Part shown: one piece after another, positions 12,991 through 20,509 of the stretch
Layout of the letters: every line of letters starts with the position of its first letter
How positions within the stretch are numbered: position 1 is the stretch's first letter
The notes under the pieces: generated by a model
Databases searched by the model: none
Seen by the model: only the letters and a program-made list of their open reading frames with translations
What the model was told of the DNA's origin: nothing
NCBI GenBank assembly: GCA_038258425.1
Contig: JBBSPV010000052.1
Span: 1 to 24,222, forward strand
DNA: 24,222 nt
DNA from: DATLGB01 sp038258425
GTDB lineage: Bacteria; Actinomycetota; Thermoleophilia; Solirubrobacterales; Solirubrobacteraceae
Direction of reading: 5' to 3'
Program-made: the position numbers and the translations under genes

Positions 12991-13599
12991 ATGCGCGTCC
13001 TGGTCGTGAACCACCTCAGCCTCGACGGTGTCCTGCAGGGCCCGGGCCGCCCCGACGAGGACACCAGTGACGGCTTCCGGCACGGCGGGTGGGCCCAGCC
13101 GGCCAACGATCCGGCGATGGGCGCCGCCATGGGCGAGCGGATGGGCCAGGACTTCTCCTGGCTGTTCGGCCGACGCAGCTACGACGGCTTGCTCACGCAC
13201 TGGAACCAGGCCGGAGGCCCGTTCAAGGACGGCCTCAACCAGACGAGGAAGTACGTCGCCTCCTCCAGCCCCGACGCGGACCTGCCCTGGCCGAACTCCA
13301 CGCTCCTCACCGGCGACGTCCCGGCTGAAGTGGCAGCGCTGCGCGAGCAGCCCGGCGGCAACCTCGTGATCATGGGCAGCGGTCAGCTCATCCGGTCCCT
13401 TCTCCCACACGGCCTCATCGATGAGCTCCTCCTGATGATCCACCCGCTCGTGCTCGGCTCGGGCCACCGGCTGTTCGGTCCGGACGAGGAGGCGCACCCG
13501 CTGCGGCTGGCGGACTGCACGCCCACCGCTTCCGGAGTGCTGATGGCGACGTACCAGTCGGCCCAGCGAGTCTCCTCAGACGAGCGGGGTGTCGGCTGA
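12991..13599 (+). CDS. Dihydrofolate reductase family protein (RibD C-terminal domain)
   Basis: This 202-residue protein begins MRVLVVNHLSLDGVLQGPG, the 'SLDGv' start of YyaP/RibD-C-type reductases. It continues with WLFGRRSYDGLLTHW, where relatives have 'llG..TYe....yW', then KYVASSS, STLLTGDV and NLVIMGSGQLIRSLLPHGLIDELLLMIHPLVLGSGHRLF. The last segment carries the NADPH-binding glycines and the 'G...L...L.DEl.l.i.P..LG.G..LF' signature. Members bind NADPH, but their physiological substrates are mostly unknown. They are not proven folate enzymes. The start is set by a strong Shine-Dalgarno. It ends at 13599 and no functional partner follows directly. Confidence 0.92.
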   Translation: MRVLVVNHLSLDGVLQGPGRPDEDTSDGFRHGGWAQPANDPAMGAAMGERMGQDFSWLFGRRSYDGLLTHWNQAGGPFKDGLNQTRKYVASSSPDADLPWPNSTLLTGDVPAEVAALREQPGGNLVIMGSGQLIRSLLPHGLIDELLLMIHPLVLGSGHRLFGPDEEAHPLRLADCTPTASGVLMATYQSAQRVSSDERGVG

Positions 13600-13732
13600 T
13601 GTCCCTGTCGCGGAGCGGCATCTGCTTCTGGCCCCGACCCGAGCCGCAAGCCACGCCGCCGTGATCCGGTGTCAGGCGTCCTCGCGTCCAGTCCCGCTCA
13701 TGTCCGCCGGCCTCTGTGCCGATGAACGAGAT

Positions 13733-13849
13733 ATGCCCGTGCTGCCGGCCGTGCGCGTCATACTCGGAGCCGTCATGACCTTCCTGGTCTCCCTCGCCTG
13801 GGTCGCCCGGGCGCTGGACGGGCTGGGCGACCCCCGCGGGGAGAGCTGA
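13733..13849 (+). CDS. Possible 38-aa small membrane protein
   Basis: The short frame MPVLPAVRVILGAVMTFLVS...DPRGES has one clear hydrophobic segment (about residues 3-26) and a polar tail, as in a single-span small protein. Its TGA overlaps the ATG of the next small ORF, with a good Shine-Dalgarno inside it, which supports translation of both. No family is recognised. Upstream, ACGAG before the ATG is only a weak ribosome site. Positions 13600-13732 hold nothing I can identify. Confidence 0.4.
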   Translation: MPVLPAVRVILGAVMTFLVSLAWVARALDGLGDPRGES

Positions 13850-14076
13850 TGAACCCGCTCCGGCTCGCCGCGTCCGTCCTGCGCATCCGCCTGCGGTCCG
13901 GCGGAACGCCGCCGCGCGTCCCGCGCGCGGAGTGGCTGAACACCGAGCGGGTCGAGGCCGCCGCGCGCCGGGACGAGGCCGACGCCGCCACGCACCGGGA
14001 GGCGGGCGTCGACGCGAACGCCGCCCCGGAGCGGGCGGACGACGGTCGCTGGGCCCCAGAGCACGCGCACCACTGA
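13849..14076 (+). CDS. Hypothetical small basic-acidic protein
   Basis: This 75-residue ORF begins MNPLRLAASVLRIRLRSGG and continues with an Ala/Arg/Glu/Asp-rich, probably helical stretch (LNTERVEAAARRDEADAATH), then an acidic tail ending PEHAHH. No domain is recognised. The start has the Shine-Dalgarno GGGGAG (13838-13843) and overlaps the preceding small ORF by one base. The N-terminal amphipathic basic segment could contact the membrane, which would fit a partner of the preceding single-span peptide (inference). Confidence 0.45.
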   Translation: MNPLRLAASVLRIRLRSGGTPPRVPRAEWLNTERVEAAARRDEADAATHREAGVDANAAPERADDGRWAPEHAHH

Positions 14077-14132
14077 CCCGACCAGGCTGGCGCCCCGCCG
14101 CTCACCTGGCGGGCTTGGCGGCGGACGCCTCG

Positions 14133-14138
14133 TACCCT
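14133..14138 (+). promoter_or_regulatory. Putative -10 of the ABC transporter operon
   Basis: TACCCT ends 8 nt before the GTG at 14147, and there is no Shine-Dalgarno. This fits a leaderless mRNA. No -35 is recognisable. Confidence 0.35.
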
Positions 14139-14146
14139 GCCCGTCC

Positions 14147-15133
14147 GTGACCGTTGCCGACGCAAGCTCCACCGCCGTCAGCGTCGACGGGCTCGTGCGG
14201 GAGTTCGGATCGGGTACGGGCACGGTCCGCGCCATCGACGGCCTGGACCTCGAGGTCCGCGCTGGAGAGATCTACGGCTTCCTCGGGCCGAACGGCGCGG
14301 GCAAGACGACGCTCGTCCGCATCCTCACGACGCTGCTGCGCCCGACGTCGGGCACGGCGCTCGTCGCCGGCCACGACGTCGTGCGCGAGGCCGACGCCGT
14401 CCGGCGCTCCATCGGCGTCGCCCTGCAGGAGGCGGCCATCGACCCGCTGATGACCGGCCGCGAGCTGCTGCGGATGCAGGGAGCGCTCCACGGGCTCAGA
14501 GGGCCGGCCGCGCGCGAGCGGGCCACGGACCTGCTCGACCGCGTCGGCCTGGCCGTCGCCGGCGACCGCCGCGTGGGCGGCTACTCCGGCGGCATGCGCC
14601 GCCGGCTCGACCTGGCGCTGGCGCTCGTGCACCGCCCGGCCGTCCTCTTCCTCGACGAGCCGACCACGGGCCTGGACCCCACGAGCCGCTCCGCCCTGTG
14701 GCGCGAGGTCCGCCGGCTCAACGACGAGGGCACGACGCTCTTCCTCACCACCCAGTACCTCGAGGAGGCCGAGCAGCTCGCCGACCGCGTCGGCATCATC
14801 GCCGGCGGGTCCCTCGTGGCGGAGGGGACGCCGGCCGAGCTCAAGGCCCGCGTCGGTGAGCCGGGGCTGCACGTCGAGCTCGCCGACCCCGCCGACCAGG
14901 ATCGCGCCCGCGAGGCCCTCGCCGACCTCGGCCGCCTCGAGCCGGCCGACGCGGCCGCGCCCGCGCGGCTCGTCCTGCGCACGACCGCCGGCAACGCCGC
15001 CATCGCCCCGGTCATCCGCGCGCTCGACGTCGAGGGCGTCGAGGTGGAGACCGTGGAGGTGCAGAGCCAGACGCTCGACGACGTGTTCGCGGCGGTGACC
15101 GGCTCACTGCTCGAGGGCGCGGCGGCCGCATGA
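14147..15133 (+). CDS. DrrA-type ABC transporter ATP-binding protein
   Basis: This 328-residue ATPase shows Walker A GPNGAGKTT (47-55), a Q-loop near LQEAAIDPLMTG (about 94), signature YSGGMRRRL (146-154), Walker B VLFLDEP with Glu171, and D-loop GLDP. The switch position is Gln203 in LTTQYLEEAEQLADR instead of His. Gln there is usual in daunorubicin-resistance DrrA-like exporters. A C-terminal extension (about 235-320) matches the DUF4162-like tail of that subfamily. The gene is coupled by ATGA overlap to two permease genes. It powers export of a lipophilic compound, drug or lipid. The cargo cannot be told from sequence, and no biosynthetic cluster is visible here. Confidence 0.94.
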   Translation: MTVADASSTAVSVDGLVREFGSGTGTVRAIDGLDLEVRAGEIYGFLGPNGAGKTTLVRILTTLLRPTSGTALVAGHDVVREADAVRRSIGVALQEAAIDPLMTGRELLRMQGALHGLRGPAARERATDLLDRVGLAVAGDRRVGGYSGGMRRRLDLALALVHRPAVLFLDEPTTGLDPTSRSALWREVRRLNDEGTTLFLTTQYLEEAEQLADRVGIIAGGSLVAEGTPAELKARVGEPGLHVELADPADQDRAREALADLGRLEPADAAAPARLVLRTTAGNAAIAPVIRALDVEGVEVETVEVQSQTLDDVFAAVTGSLLEGAAAA

Positions 15134-15921
15134 CGGCGCCGGAGCTCACGCGGGAGGGTCGCGTGGTCGCGGCCCTCGGGCGCCGGGCGCTGAGCGTCCA
15201 GTTCCGCCGGGCCCAGCTGCTGATGCCGACCTTCGTGCTGCCGCTGATGCTGCTCGCCATCATCGCGAGCGGGACGAGCGCCGGCCAGGGCCTGCGCGGC
15301 TTTCCCGACGTCTCCTCCTACCTCGCCTTCGTCGTCCCGGGGACGATCGTCCAGGGCGCCCTGCTCGCCGGCCTCACGAGCGGGACGGCGCTCGCGGGCG
15401 ACATCGAGGGCGGCTTCTTCGACCGGCTGCTCGCCGCGCCGGTGCATCGCACGAGCCTCGTCCTCGGCCGCCTGGCCGGGACGGTCGGGCTGGCGATGCT
15501 GCAGTCGCTGTTCTTCCTCGTCGTCGCCTTCGTGTTCGGCGCCCGCTATCCGGGCGGGCCGCTCGCCGTGCTCGCGACGGTCGGCCTCGCCGCCCTGACC
15601 GCGGCCGGCATCGGCGGGATCGCGTCGGCCATCGCGCTGCGCACCGGCTCGCTCTCGCTGCTGCAGAGCATCTTCCCCTTCGTCTTCGTCCTGCTCTTCA
15701 CCGCACCGGCGTTCTTTCCCCGCGAGCTGCTCTCACCCGTGCTGCGCGACCTCAGCGCCTACAACCCGCTGACCTACGTGGTCGAGGCGATCCGCTCGCT
15801 GCTGCAGGGCGACGCGGCGCTCGGCGACCCGTGGCTCGGCCTGCTGGCCGCATCCGTGCTCGCGCTGCTCACCACGGTCCTGGCCACCGTCGCCCTCAAG
15901 GAGCGGCTGCGGACGACATGA
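15130..15921 (+). CDS. ABC-2 type transporter permease (DrrB-like) 1
   Basis: This 263-residue membrane protein has six hydrophobic segments typical of ABC-2 permeases, for example MPTFVLPLMLLAIIASG (about 33-50). It also has the family block DIEGGFFDRLLAAPVHRTSL (about 94-113), a conserved cytoplasmic coupling segment, and a late LSAYNPLTYVVEAIR motif. The start overlaps the ATPase stop (ATGA) and the stop overlaps the next permease start in the same way. It probably pairs with the second permease to form a heterodimeric channel energised by the DrrA-like ATPase. Confidence 0.92.
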   Translation: MTAPELTREGRVVAALGRRALSVQFRRAQLLMPTFVLPLMLLAIIASGTSAGQGLRGFPDVSSYLAFVVPGTIVQGALLAGLTSGTALAGDIEGGFFDRLLAAPVHRTSLVLGRLAGTVGLAMLQSLFFLVVAFVFGARYPGGPLAVLATVGLAALTAAGIGGIASAIALRTGSLSLLQSIFPFVFVLLFTAPAFFPRELLSPVLRDLSAYNPLTYVVEAIRSLLQGDAALGDPWLGLLAASVLALLTTVLATVALKERLRTT

Positions 15922-16712
15922 GCACCGCCGCGCCCGTCAACACGTCGGCCCTGCTCGTCATCGGCACGTTCTGGCGACGCTCGCTCAACGAGGTGCTGCG
16001 CGTGCGCGGCGCGCTGCTGCCGGCCACCATCGCGCCGGTCATCTTCCTGCTCGGGACGAGCGGCCAGTTCAACCGCCTCACGGGCCTGGACGGCTTTCCG
16101 ACGGACTCCTACCTCTCCTGGGTCGTCCCGCTCTCGTGCCTGCAGGGCGCGGGCTTCGCCGGGGCCGCCACGGGCTCCAACCTCGCCCGCGACATCGAGC
16201 AGGGCCTCTTCGACCGCTTCCTCGTCGCGCCCGTGCCGCGCGTCGTGCTGCTCGTCGGCCCGATCCTCGGGGCCATCACCCGCTCCATGGTCCCGGCCAC
16301 GGTCGTCCTGCTCACCGGCCTGCTGCTCGGCGCCGAGCTGCCCGGCGGCGTCCCGGGCGTCATCGCGCTCTACGTCGCGGCGGCGTCGTTCTGCGCGGTC
16401 GCGGCGCTGTGGGGGATCTTCATGGCCCTCACCTTCCGCACGCAGCAGGCCGGGCCGCTCATGCAGCAGGGCGTCTTCCTCGGCGTCTTCCTCTCCACCG
16501 CCTACACGCCGCTACCCCTGCTGCGCGGCTGGCTGGCCGACGTCGCGACCCTCAACCCCGTCACCCACGTGCTCGAGCTCGCCCGCCAGGCGACGGTCAG
16601 TGGGATCGCGCCGAGCCTCGCCCACACGCTCCCGGGCCTTCTCGCGCTGGCGGGCATGCTGCTGTTCTTCGGCGCGCTCGCGCTGCTCGGGCTGCGGCGG
16701 ATGGGCCGCTAG
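15918..16712 (+). CDS. ABC-2 type transporter permease (DrrB-like) 2
   Basis: This 264-residue permease is paralogous to the preceding one. It has LLPATIAPVIFLLGTSG in the first span, the coupling block DIEQGLFDRFLVAPVPRVVL (about 90-109), and a late LNPVTHVLELARQA motif. Six spans are predicted by eye. The ATG is chosen for its ATGA overlap with permease 1; a longer frame upstream is antisense-like Arg/Ala-rich noise. The two permeases differ in sequence, so the exporter is probably a heterodimer. The stop overlaps the stop of the convergent pabBC gene by 3 bp. Confidence 0.92.
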   Translation: MSTAAPVNTSALLVIGTFWRRSLNEVLRVRGALLPATIAPVIFLLGTSGQFNRLTGLDGFPTDSYLSWVVPLSCLQGAGFAGAATGSNLARDIEQGLFDRFLVAPVPRVVLLVGPILGAITRSMVPATVVLLTGLLLGAELPGGVPGVIALYVAAASFCAVAALWGIFMALTFRTQQAGPLMQQGVFLGVFLSTAYTPLPLLRGWLADVATLNPVTHVLELARQATVSGIAPSLAHTLPGLLALAGMLLFFGALALLGLRRMGR

Positions 16713-18730
16713 AGCCGCTCGCGCAGGCGGGCGACCGCGGCGTGTCCGGCGGCCGTGCCCGCGCCGCCGGTCAGCGTCGCCTCCGTCGCGAGCGAGACGG
16801 CCGAGGTCAGCACGATCGCGTCGGCGCGACGGAGCCGGTCGAGGTCGAGCCGGGCCTCCTGCGCGTCGAGCCCCGGGGTGGCGAGGACGGCCGCGCGGGT
16901 GACGCCGGGAAGCAGGCGCCCGTCGGCGGGCGGGGTGCTCAGCCCCCCGTCCTCCACCGCCCACACCGTGGCCCACGCCGCCTCGAGGACGGCGCCGTCG
17001 AGGTCCACGAGCAGCGGCGCGGCGGCGTGGCCCTCGAGGATGCGCCGGTCGAGCCACTTGTGGGCGCCGAGGCCGCCCGGCACGAGCAGCGGGGCGAGGG
17101 CGACCGGGGCGTCCGGCGGTATGCCCGCGTCGGAGAGCTCGAGCTCGCAGCCGGCGTCCGGGCGGAAGCGCACACGCAGCCGCGCGCGCCCCCCACCGGC
17201 CGCGGCGGCGGCAGCCCGGCCGGCCAGGCCGGCCGGCAGCCCGGTGCCGTAGAGCGTGCGGACGCTCGCGGCGAGGCGCGCGAGGTGGGCGTCGAGGCGG
17301 ACCGGCACGCCATCGCGGACGCCGATCGTCTCCAGCACGCCCAGCGCGGGGTCCGGCCGCTCCCGCCGGGTCGGCCGGGCCGCCGGCCCGGCCGCCGGCG
17401 CGTCGTCCGGCGGCGCGAGCCGCGCCCCGGCCGCGGCCACCAGCGGCGCCGCCTTCGCCCACGCCTCGCGGGTCTCGGCGTCGGGATCCGAGTCGGCGAC
17501 GACGCCGCCGCCCGCGCCGAGCCACACGTGCCCCCCCGCGACCTCGAAGGTCCGGATGGCGACGTTGAGCTCGAGCCCGGCGAGCGGCGAGAAATAGCCG
17601 ATGGCTCCCGTGTAGGCCTCCCGGCCCGTCGCCTCCAGCCGGGCGATGACCTTCAGCGCCTGGACCTTCGGCGCGCCGGTCACCGACCCGGGCGGGAAGC
17701 TCGCCCGGACGAGGCCGGCGTCCGTGACCTCCGCCCGCAGCTCGCCGCGGACGTCGGAGACGAGGTGCCAGACGCCCGGGTGGCCCTCGACGCGCGGCAC
17801 GAGCTCGGCGCGCACGCTCCCGGTCCGGCACACGCGCCCGAGGTCGTTGCGCATGAGGTCCAGGATCATCACGTGCTCGGCCCGGTCCTTGCCCGAGGCG
17901 GCCAGCGCGGCCGGATCGGCGTCGCGCGGGGCCGTCCCCTTGATCGGCGCGGGGCGCACCGCGCGTCCCTCGCGGCGGAGGAAGAGCTCGGGCGACAGGG
18001 AGACGAGCGCGCGGTCGCCGTCGCCGAGGAAGGCGCCGTAGGCGGGCGCGAGCGCCTCGACCGTGCGAGCGAAGAGGTCGATCGCCTCGCCCTCGAGCCG
18101 GGCCTCGACCCGCAGGCAGAGGTTGGCCTGGAAGATCTCGCCGGCCGCGATCGCCTCGACCCCGGCCGCGACCGCCGCGCGGTGTCCCGCGTAGCCCGGT
18201 GCTGCGGGAGCGACGTGGCGCAGCCGCGCCGGCCCGGGGGCGAGTGGCGCCGCGAGCCGCCGGCGCAGCTCGTCCAGGCGGGCGTCGAGGGCCGCCGCGC
18301 GCGTGTCGGTGCGAAGCGCCTCGAACCACCAGTCGCCGTGGGCGTCGCGCCGCAGCACGTGGTCGTAGTAGGCGAGCTGTGCGTCCGGTCCGGGCACGGG
18401 GCGCGGCGGGTCTGGCGGCAGCCGCTCGAGTTCCCGGCCCAGGCCGAAGCCGAGGTGGCCGACCCAGCCGCCGCCGACCGCGCCCTCCGCGCCGGCGGGC
18501 GCCGTCGCGTCCGGCGCCTCCCCCAGCGCGGCGAGCGCCGCCGCGCCGCCGTGCGCGAGCCGCACGGGGTCGGACCCGACGAGGCAGCCCCCGCCCGCCC
18601 AGCGTCCGACGAGCGCGAACGGCCTCGGGTCCTCGCGCAGCGCGAGCAGGGCCTGCGCGGGCGTCGGGTCGAGCCCGAGCGGCACACGCGCGAGGCGCGC
18701 GGGGTGGCGGCCGGATGCCGTGGCCGACAT
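16709..18730 (-). CDS. pabB: Fused aminodeoxychorismate synthase I / 4-amino-4-deoxychorismate lyase
   Basis: This 673-residue two-domain enzyme makes p-aminobenzoate from chorismate for folate. The PabB part (about 1-440) has IFQANLCLRVEA, SPELFLRREG, PIKGTAPRD with Lys264, DLMRNDLGRVC, GSVTGAPKVQAL and YTGAIGYFSP. Lys in PIKGT marks PabB rather than anthranilate synthase, which has Ala there. A Pro/Ala linker (about 440-460) leads to a PabC-type fold-IV PLP lyase (about 461-673), with LDAHLARL, the PLP lysine Lys558 in GAHKWLDRR, and LSTPPADGRLLPGVTRA. The glutaminase partner PabA is not in the window. GAGAGGA (complement of 18738-18744) with a 7-nt spacer fixes the ATG at 18730. It is divergent from a pterin dehydratase gene across 18 bp. 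Confidence 0.93.
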   Translation of the reverse strand: MSATASGRHPARLARVPLGLDPTPAQALLALREDPRPFALVGRWAGGGCLVGSDPVRLAHGGAAALAALGEAPDATAPAGAEGAVGGGWVGHLGFGLGRELERLPPDPPRPVPGPDAQLAYYDHVLRRDAHGDWWFEALRTDTRAAALDARLDELRRRLAAPLAPGPARLRHVAPAAPGYAGHRAAVAAGVEAIAAGEIFQANLCLRVEARLEGEAIDLFARTVEALAPAYGAFLGDGDRALVSLSPELFLRREGRAVRPAPIKGTAPRDADPAALAASGKDRAEHVMILDLMRNDLGRVCRTGSVRAELVPRVEGHPGVWHLVSDVRGELRAEVTDAGLVRASFPPGSVTGAPKVQALKVIARLEATGREAYTGAIGYFSPLAGLELNVAIRTFEVAGGHVWLGAGGGVVADSDPDAETREAWAKAAPLVAAAGARLAPPDDAPAAGPAARPTRRERPDPALGVLETIGVRDGVPVRLDAHLARLAASVRTLYGTGLPAGLAGRAAAAAAGGGRARLRVRFRPDAGCELELSDAGIPPDAPVALAPLLVPGGLGAHKWLDRRILEGHAAAPLLVDLDGAVLEAAWATVWAVEDGGLSTPPADGRLLPGVTRAAVLATPGLDAQEARLDLDRLRRADAIVLTSAVSLATEATLTGGAGTAAGHAAVARLRERL

Positions 18731-18748
18731 CCGGGCATCCTCTCGCAC

Positions 18749-19081
18749 ATGGGAACCCAAGAGGAGCTCGACGCCGCCGGTCTCGGCGGCTGGACCGCAC
18801 GAGACGGCGGCATCGCGCGCGCCTACGCCACGACGGGCTGGCCCGTCACGCTCATGCTCGTCAACGCGATCGGCTTCTGCGCCGAGACCGCGTTCCACCA
18901 CCCGGACCTCACCGTGGGCTACGACCGCGTCGAGGTCCGGCTCGTGACCCATGACGCGGGCGGGACGGTGACGGACAAGGACCTGGCGCTCGCGCGGCGG
19001 ATCGAGGACCTCGCGCTCTACCGGCCGGGCGAGGGGAGCCCGCTCGACGGACCGTCGGAGCCCCGCGTGACGGCCGGGTGA
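18749..19081 (+). CDS. Pterin-4a-carbinolamine dehydratase family protein
   Basis: This 110-residue protein has the PCD/DCoH signature AETAFHHPDLTVGYDRVEVR, with its His-His-Pro active-site pair, followed by LVTHDAGGTVTDKDLALARRI. These enzymes dehydrate 4a-hydroxytetrahydropterin, and in bacteria without pterin hydroxylases they may act in molybdopterin or folate-linked metabolism. The usual length is 95-110, and the tail after residue 95 (GEGSPLDGPSEPR) is unstructured. It is divergent from pabBC across 18 bp, a pterin/folate pairing by location. CATCCT (18736-18741), 7 nt before the ATG, is a weak -10 candidate. The TGA overlaps the GTG of the glyoxalase gene. Confidence 0.88.
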   Translation: MGTQEELDAAGLGGWTARDGGIARAYATTGWPVTLMLVNAIGFCAETAFHHPDLTVGYDRVEVRLVTHDAGGTVTDKDLALARRIEDLALYRPGEGSPLDGPSEPRVTAG

Positions 19082-19521
19082 CGGCGAGCGTGCCCGCGAG
19101 CTTCGTCCACACCTGCCTGCGCGTGCTCGACCCCGCGGCGTCCGCGCGCTTCTACGCCGGGCTCGGCTTCGAGGAGCGTGGACGCCTGAACTTCGAGTCG
19201 GCCTACAACGTCTACTACGGCCTGCCGGGGGGCGGCGACCTGCTCGAGCTGACTGTCAACGTCGGCCGGACGGAGCCCTACGACCTCGGCGACGGCTACA
19301 ACCACTTCGCGCTCACCGTCCCCGACCTCGCCGACGTGCTGGGCAGGCTCGAGGCCGACCTCGGCGTCCGGCCGGAGAAGCCGCCGTTCCATCCGGGCGA
19401 CCGCGACGACCTCCCGCTGATCGCCTTCGTCGCCGACCCCGACGGCTACCGGATCGAGCTCATCGAGGGCGAGTCGTTCCCGACGCCCCAGGACGGCGCC
19501 CATCCGTCGGTGGCGGGGTAG
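19078..19521 (+). CDS. gloA: Lactoylglutathione lyase-like (glyoxalase I, VOC superfamily)
   Basis: This 147-residue protein has two beta-alpha-beta-beta-beta units. The four metal ligands of glyoxalase I are all in place: His11 (VHTCLRVLD), Glu57 (DLLELTVN), His76 (YNHFALTV) and Glu127 (GYRIELIE). Their spacing is very close to that of E. coli GloA (His5, Glu56, His74, Glu122). Glyoxalase I detoxifies methylglyoxal as a thiol adduct. In actinobacteria the thiol is probably mycothiol or another low-molecular-weight thiol, so the exact substrate is open. It starts at GTG 19078, overlapping the dehydratase stop (GTGA). Its TAG forms part of the putative -10 of the next gene. Confidence 0.87.
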   Translation: MTASVPASFVHTCLRVLDPAASARFYAGLGFEERGRLNFESAYNVYYGLPGGGDLLELTVNVGRTEPYDLGDGYNHFALTVPDLADVLGRLEADLGVRPEKPPFHPGDRDDLPLIAFVADPDGYRIELIEGESFPTPQDGAHPSVAG

Positions 19522-19524
19522 GAC
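19519..19524 (+). promoter_or_regulatory. Putative -10 of the quinone oxidoreductase gene
   Basis: TAGGAC begins on the gloA stop codon and ends 7 nt before the ATG at 19532, with no Shine-Dalgarno. It is the same hexamer and nearly the same spacing as before the gene at 9254. Confidence 0.35.
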
Positions 19525-19531
19525 CCGGGTC

Positions 19532-20509
19532 ATGCTCGCCGCCGTCTACGACCACACGGGCCCCTCCGACGTCCTGCGCGTCGAGGAGGTGCGGACCCCC
19601 GAGCCCGGGCCGGGCGAGGTCCGCGTCCGGATCGCCGTCTCCGGGGTCAACCCGACGGACTTCAAGACCCGCTCCGGCGCCACGGGGTCGATCCCCGACG
19701 GGCAGCCGTTCCAGGTCCCCAACCAGGACGGCGCCGGGACGATCGACGCGGTCGGCGAGGGCGTCGACACCGCGCGCGTCGGCGAGCGGGTGTGGGTCGC
19801 CTTCGCGGCCAAGGACTCGCCATGGGGCACCGCCGCCCAGTACTCCGTCGTGCCGTCCGAGCGCGCCGTCGGGTTGGGCGACGCGTCCTTCGACCTCGGC
19901 GCCTCGCTCGGCGTGCCGGCGCTGACCGCCCACCGCTGCCTGCTCGCCGACGGTCCCGTCGACGGGCGCGCCGTGCTCGTGGCGGGCGGCGCGGGCGCGG
20001 TCGGCCACGCCGCGATCGAGCTGGGCCGGCACCTCGGCGCCACCGTGGTGGCGACGGTCAGCGGCCCCGAGAAGGCCGAGCTGGCCTGCGCCGCCGGCGC
20101 CCACGCGGTGGTGAACTACCGCGACGAGGACGCCGCCGACCAGGTGCGTGCCGCCGCGCCCGATGGCGTGCACCGCGTGGTCGAGGTCGCGCTGGCCCAC
20201 AACCTCGATCTCGACCTCGCGGTCTCGGCGCCCGGTGCGGCGATCGTCACCTACGCCGACGACGGCTCGACCGTCCAGCTGCCGTCGCTGCGGCGGCTCA
20301 TGACCGCCAACCTCGTCCTGCGCTTCGTCCTGCTCTACGGCGTCGACAGCGAGTCCCTGCGCCAGGCGACCGCCGACGTGGCCGCCGCGGTGGCGGCCGG
20401 GGCGCTGACCCCGCTGCCCGTGCACCGCTTCGCGCTCGAGGGGACGGCCGCCGCTCACGACGCGGTGGAGGGCGGCGCGGTCGGCAAGGTCGTCATCGAC
20501 GTGCCCTGA
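19532..20509 (+). CDS. NADPH:quinone reductase-like zinc-independent MDR oxidoreductase
   Basis: This 325-residue medium-chain dehydrogenase begins with a GroES-like domain: MLAAVYDHTGPSDVLRVEEV, then VRIAVSGVNPTDFKTRSG, where zinc alcohol dehydrogenases have the metal Cys/His. It continues with a Rossmann domain, AVLVAGGAGAVGHAAIELGR (about 147-166), whose AxxGxxG loop prefers NADPH. The catalytic and structural zinc cysteines are absent, as in quinone oxidoreductase and zeta-crystallin. It probably reduces quinones or reactive enones in the cytosol, consistent with its detoxification neighbour gloA. The last 55 bp overlap the antisense 3' end of the glycosyltransferase gene. Confidence 0.9.
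   Translation: MLAAVYDHTGPSDVLRVEEVRTPEPGPGEVRVRIAVSGVNPTDFKTRSGATGSIPDGQPFQVPNQDGAGTIDAVGEGVDTARVGERVWVAFAAKDSPWGTAAQYSVVPSERAVGLGDASFDLGASLGVPALTAHRCLLADGPVDGRAVLVAGGAGAVGHAAIELGRHLGATVVATVSGPEKAELACAAGAHAVVNYRDEDAADQVRAAAPDGVHRVVEVALAHNLDLDLAVSAPGAAIVTYADDGSTVQLPSLRRLMTANLVLRFVLLYGVDSESLRQATADVAAAVAAGALTPLPVHRFALEGTAAAHDAVEGGAVGKVVIDVP

Noticed and set aside
16136..19081. 981-codon plus-strand open frame across pabBC
   Set aside because: Arg/Gly/Ala-rich translation with no domains, antisense to a clear PabB-PabC; only its last 110 codons are the real dehydratase gene.
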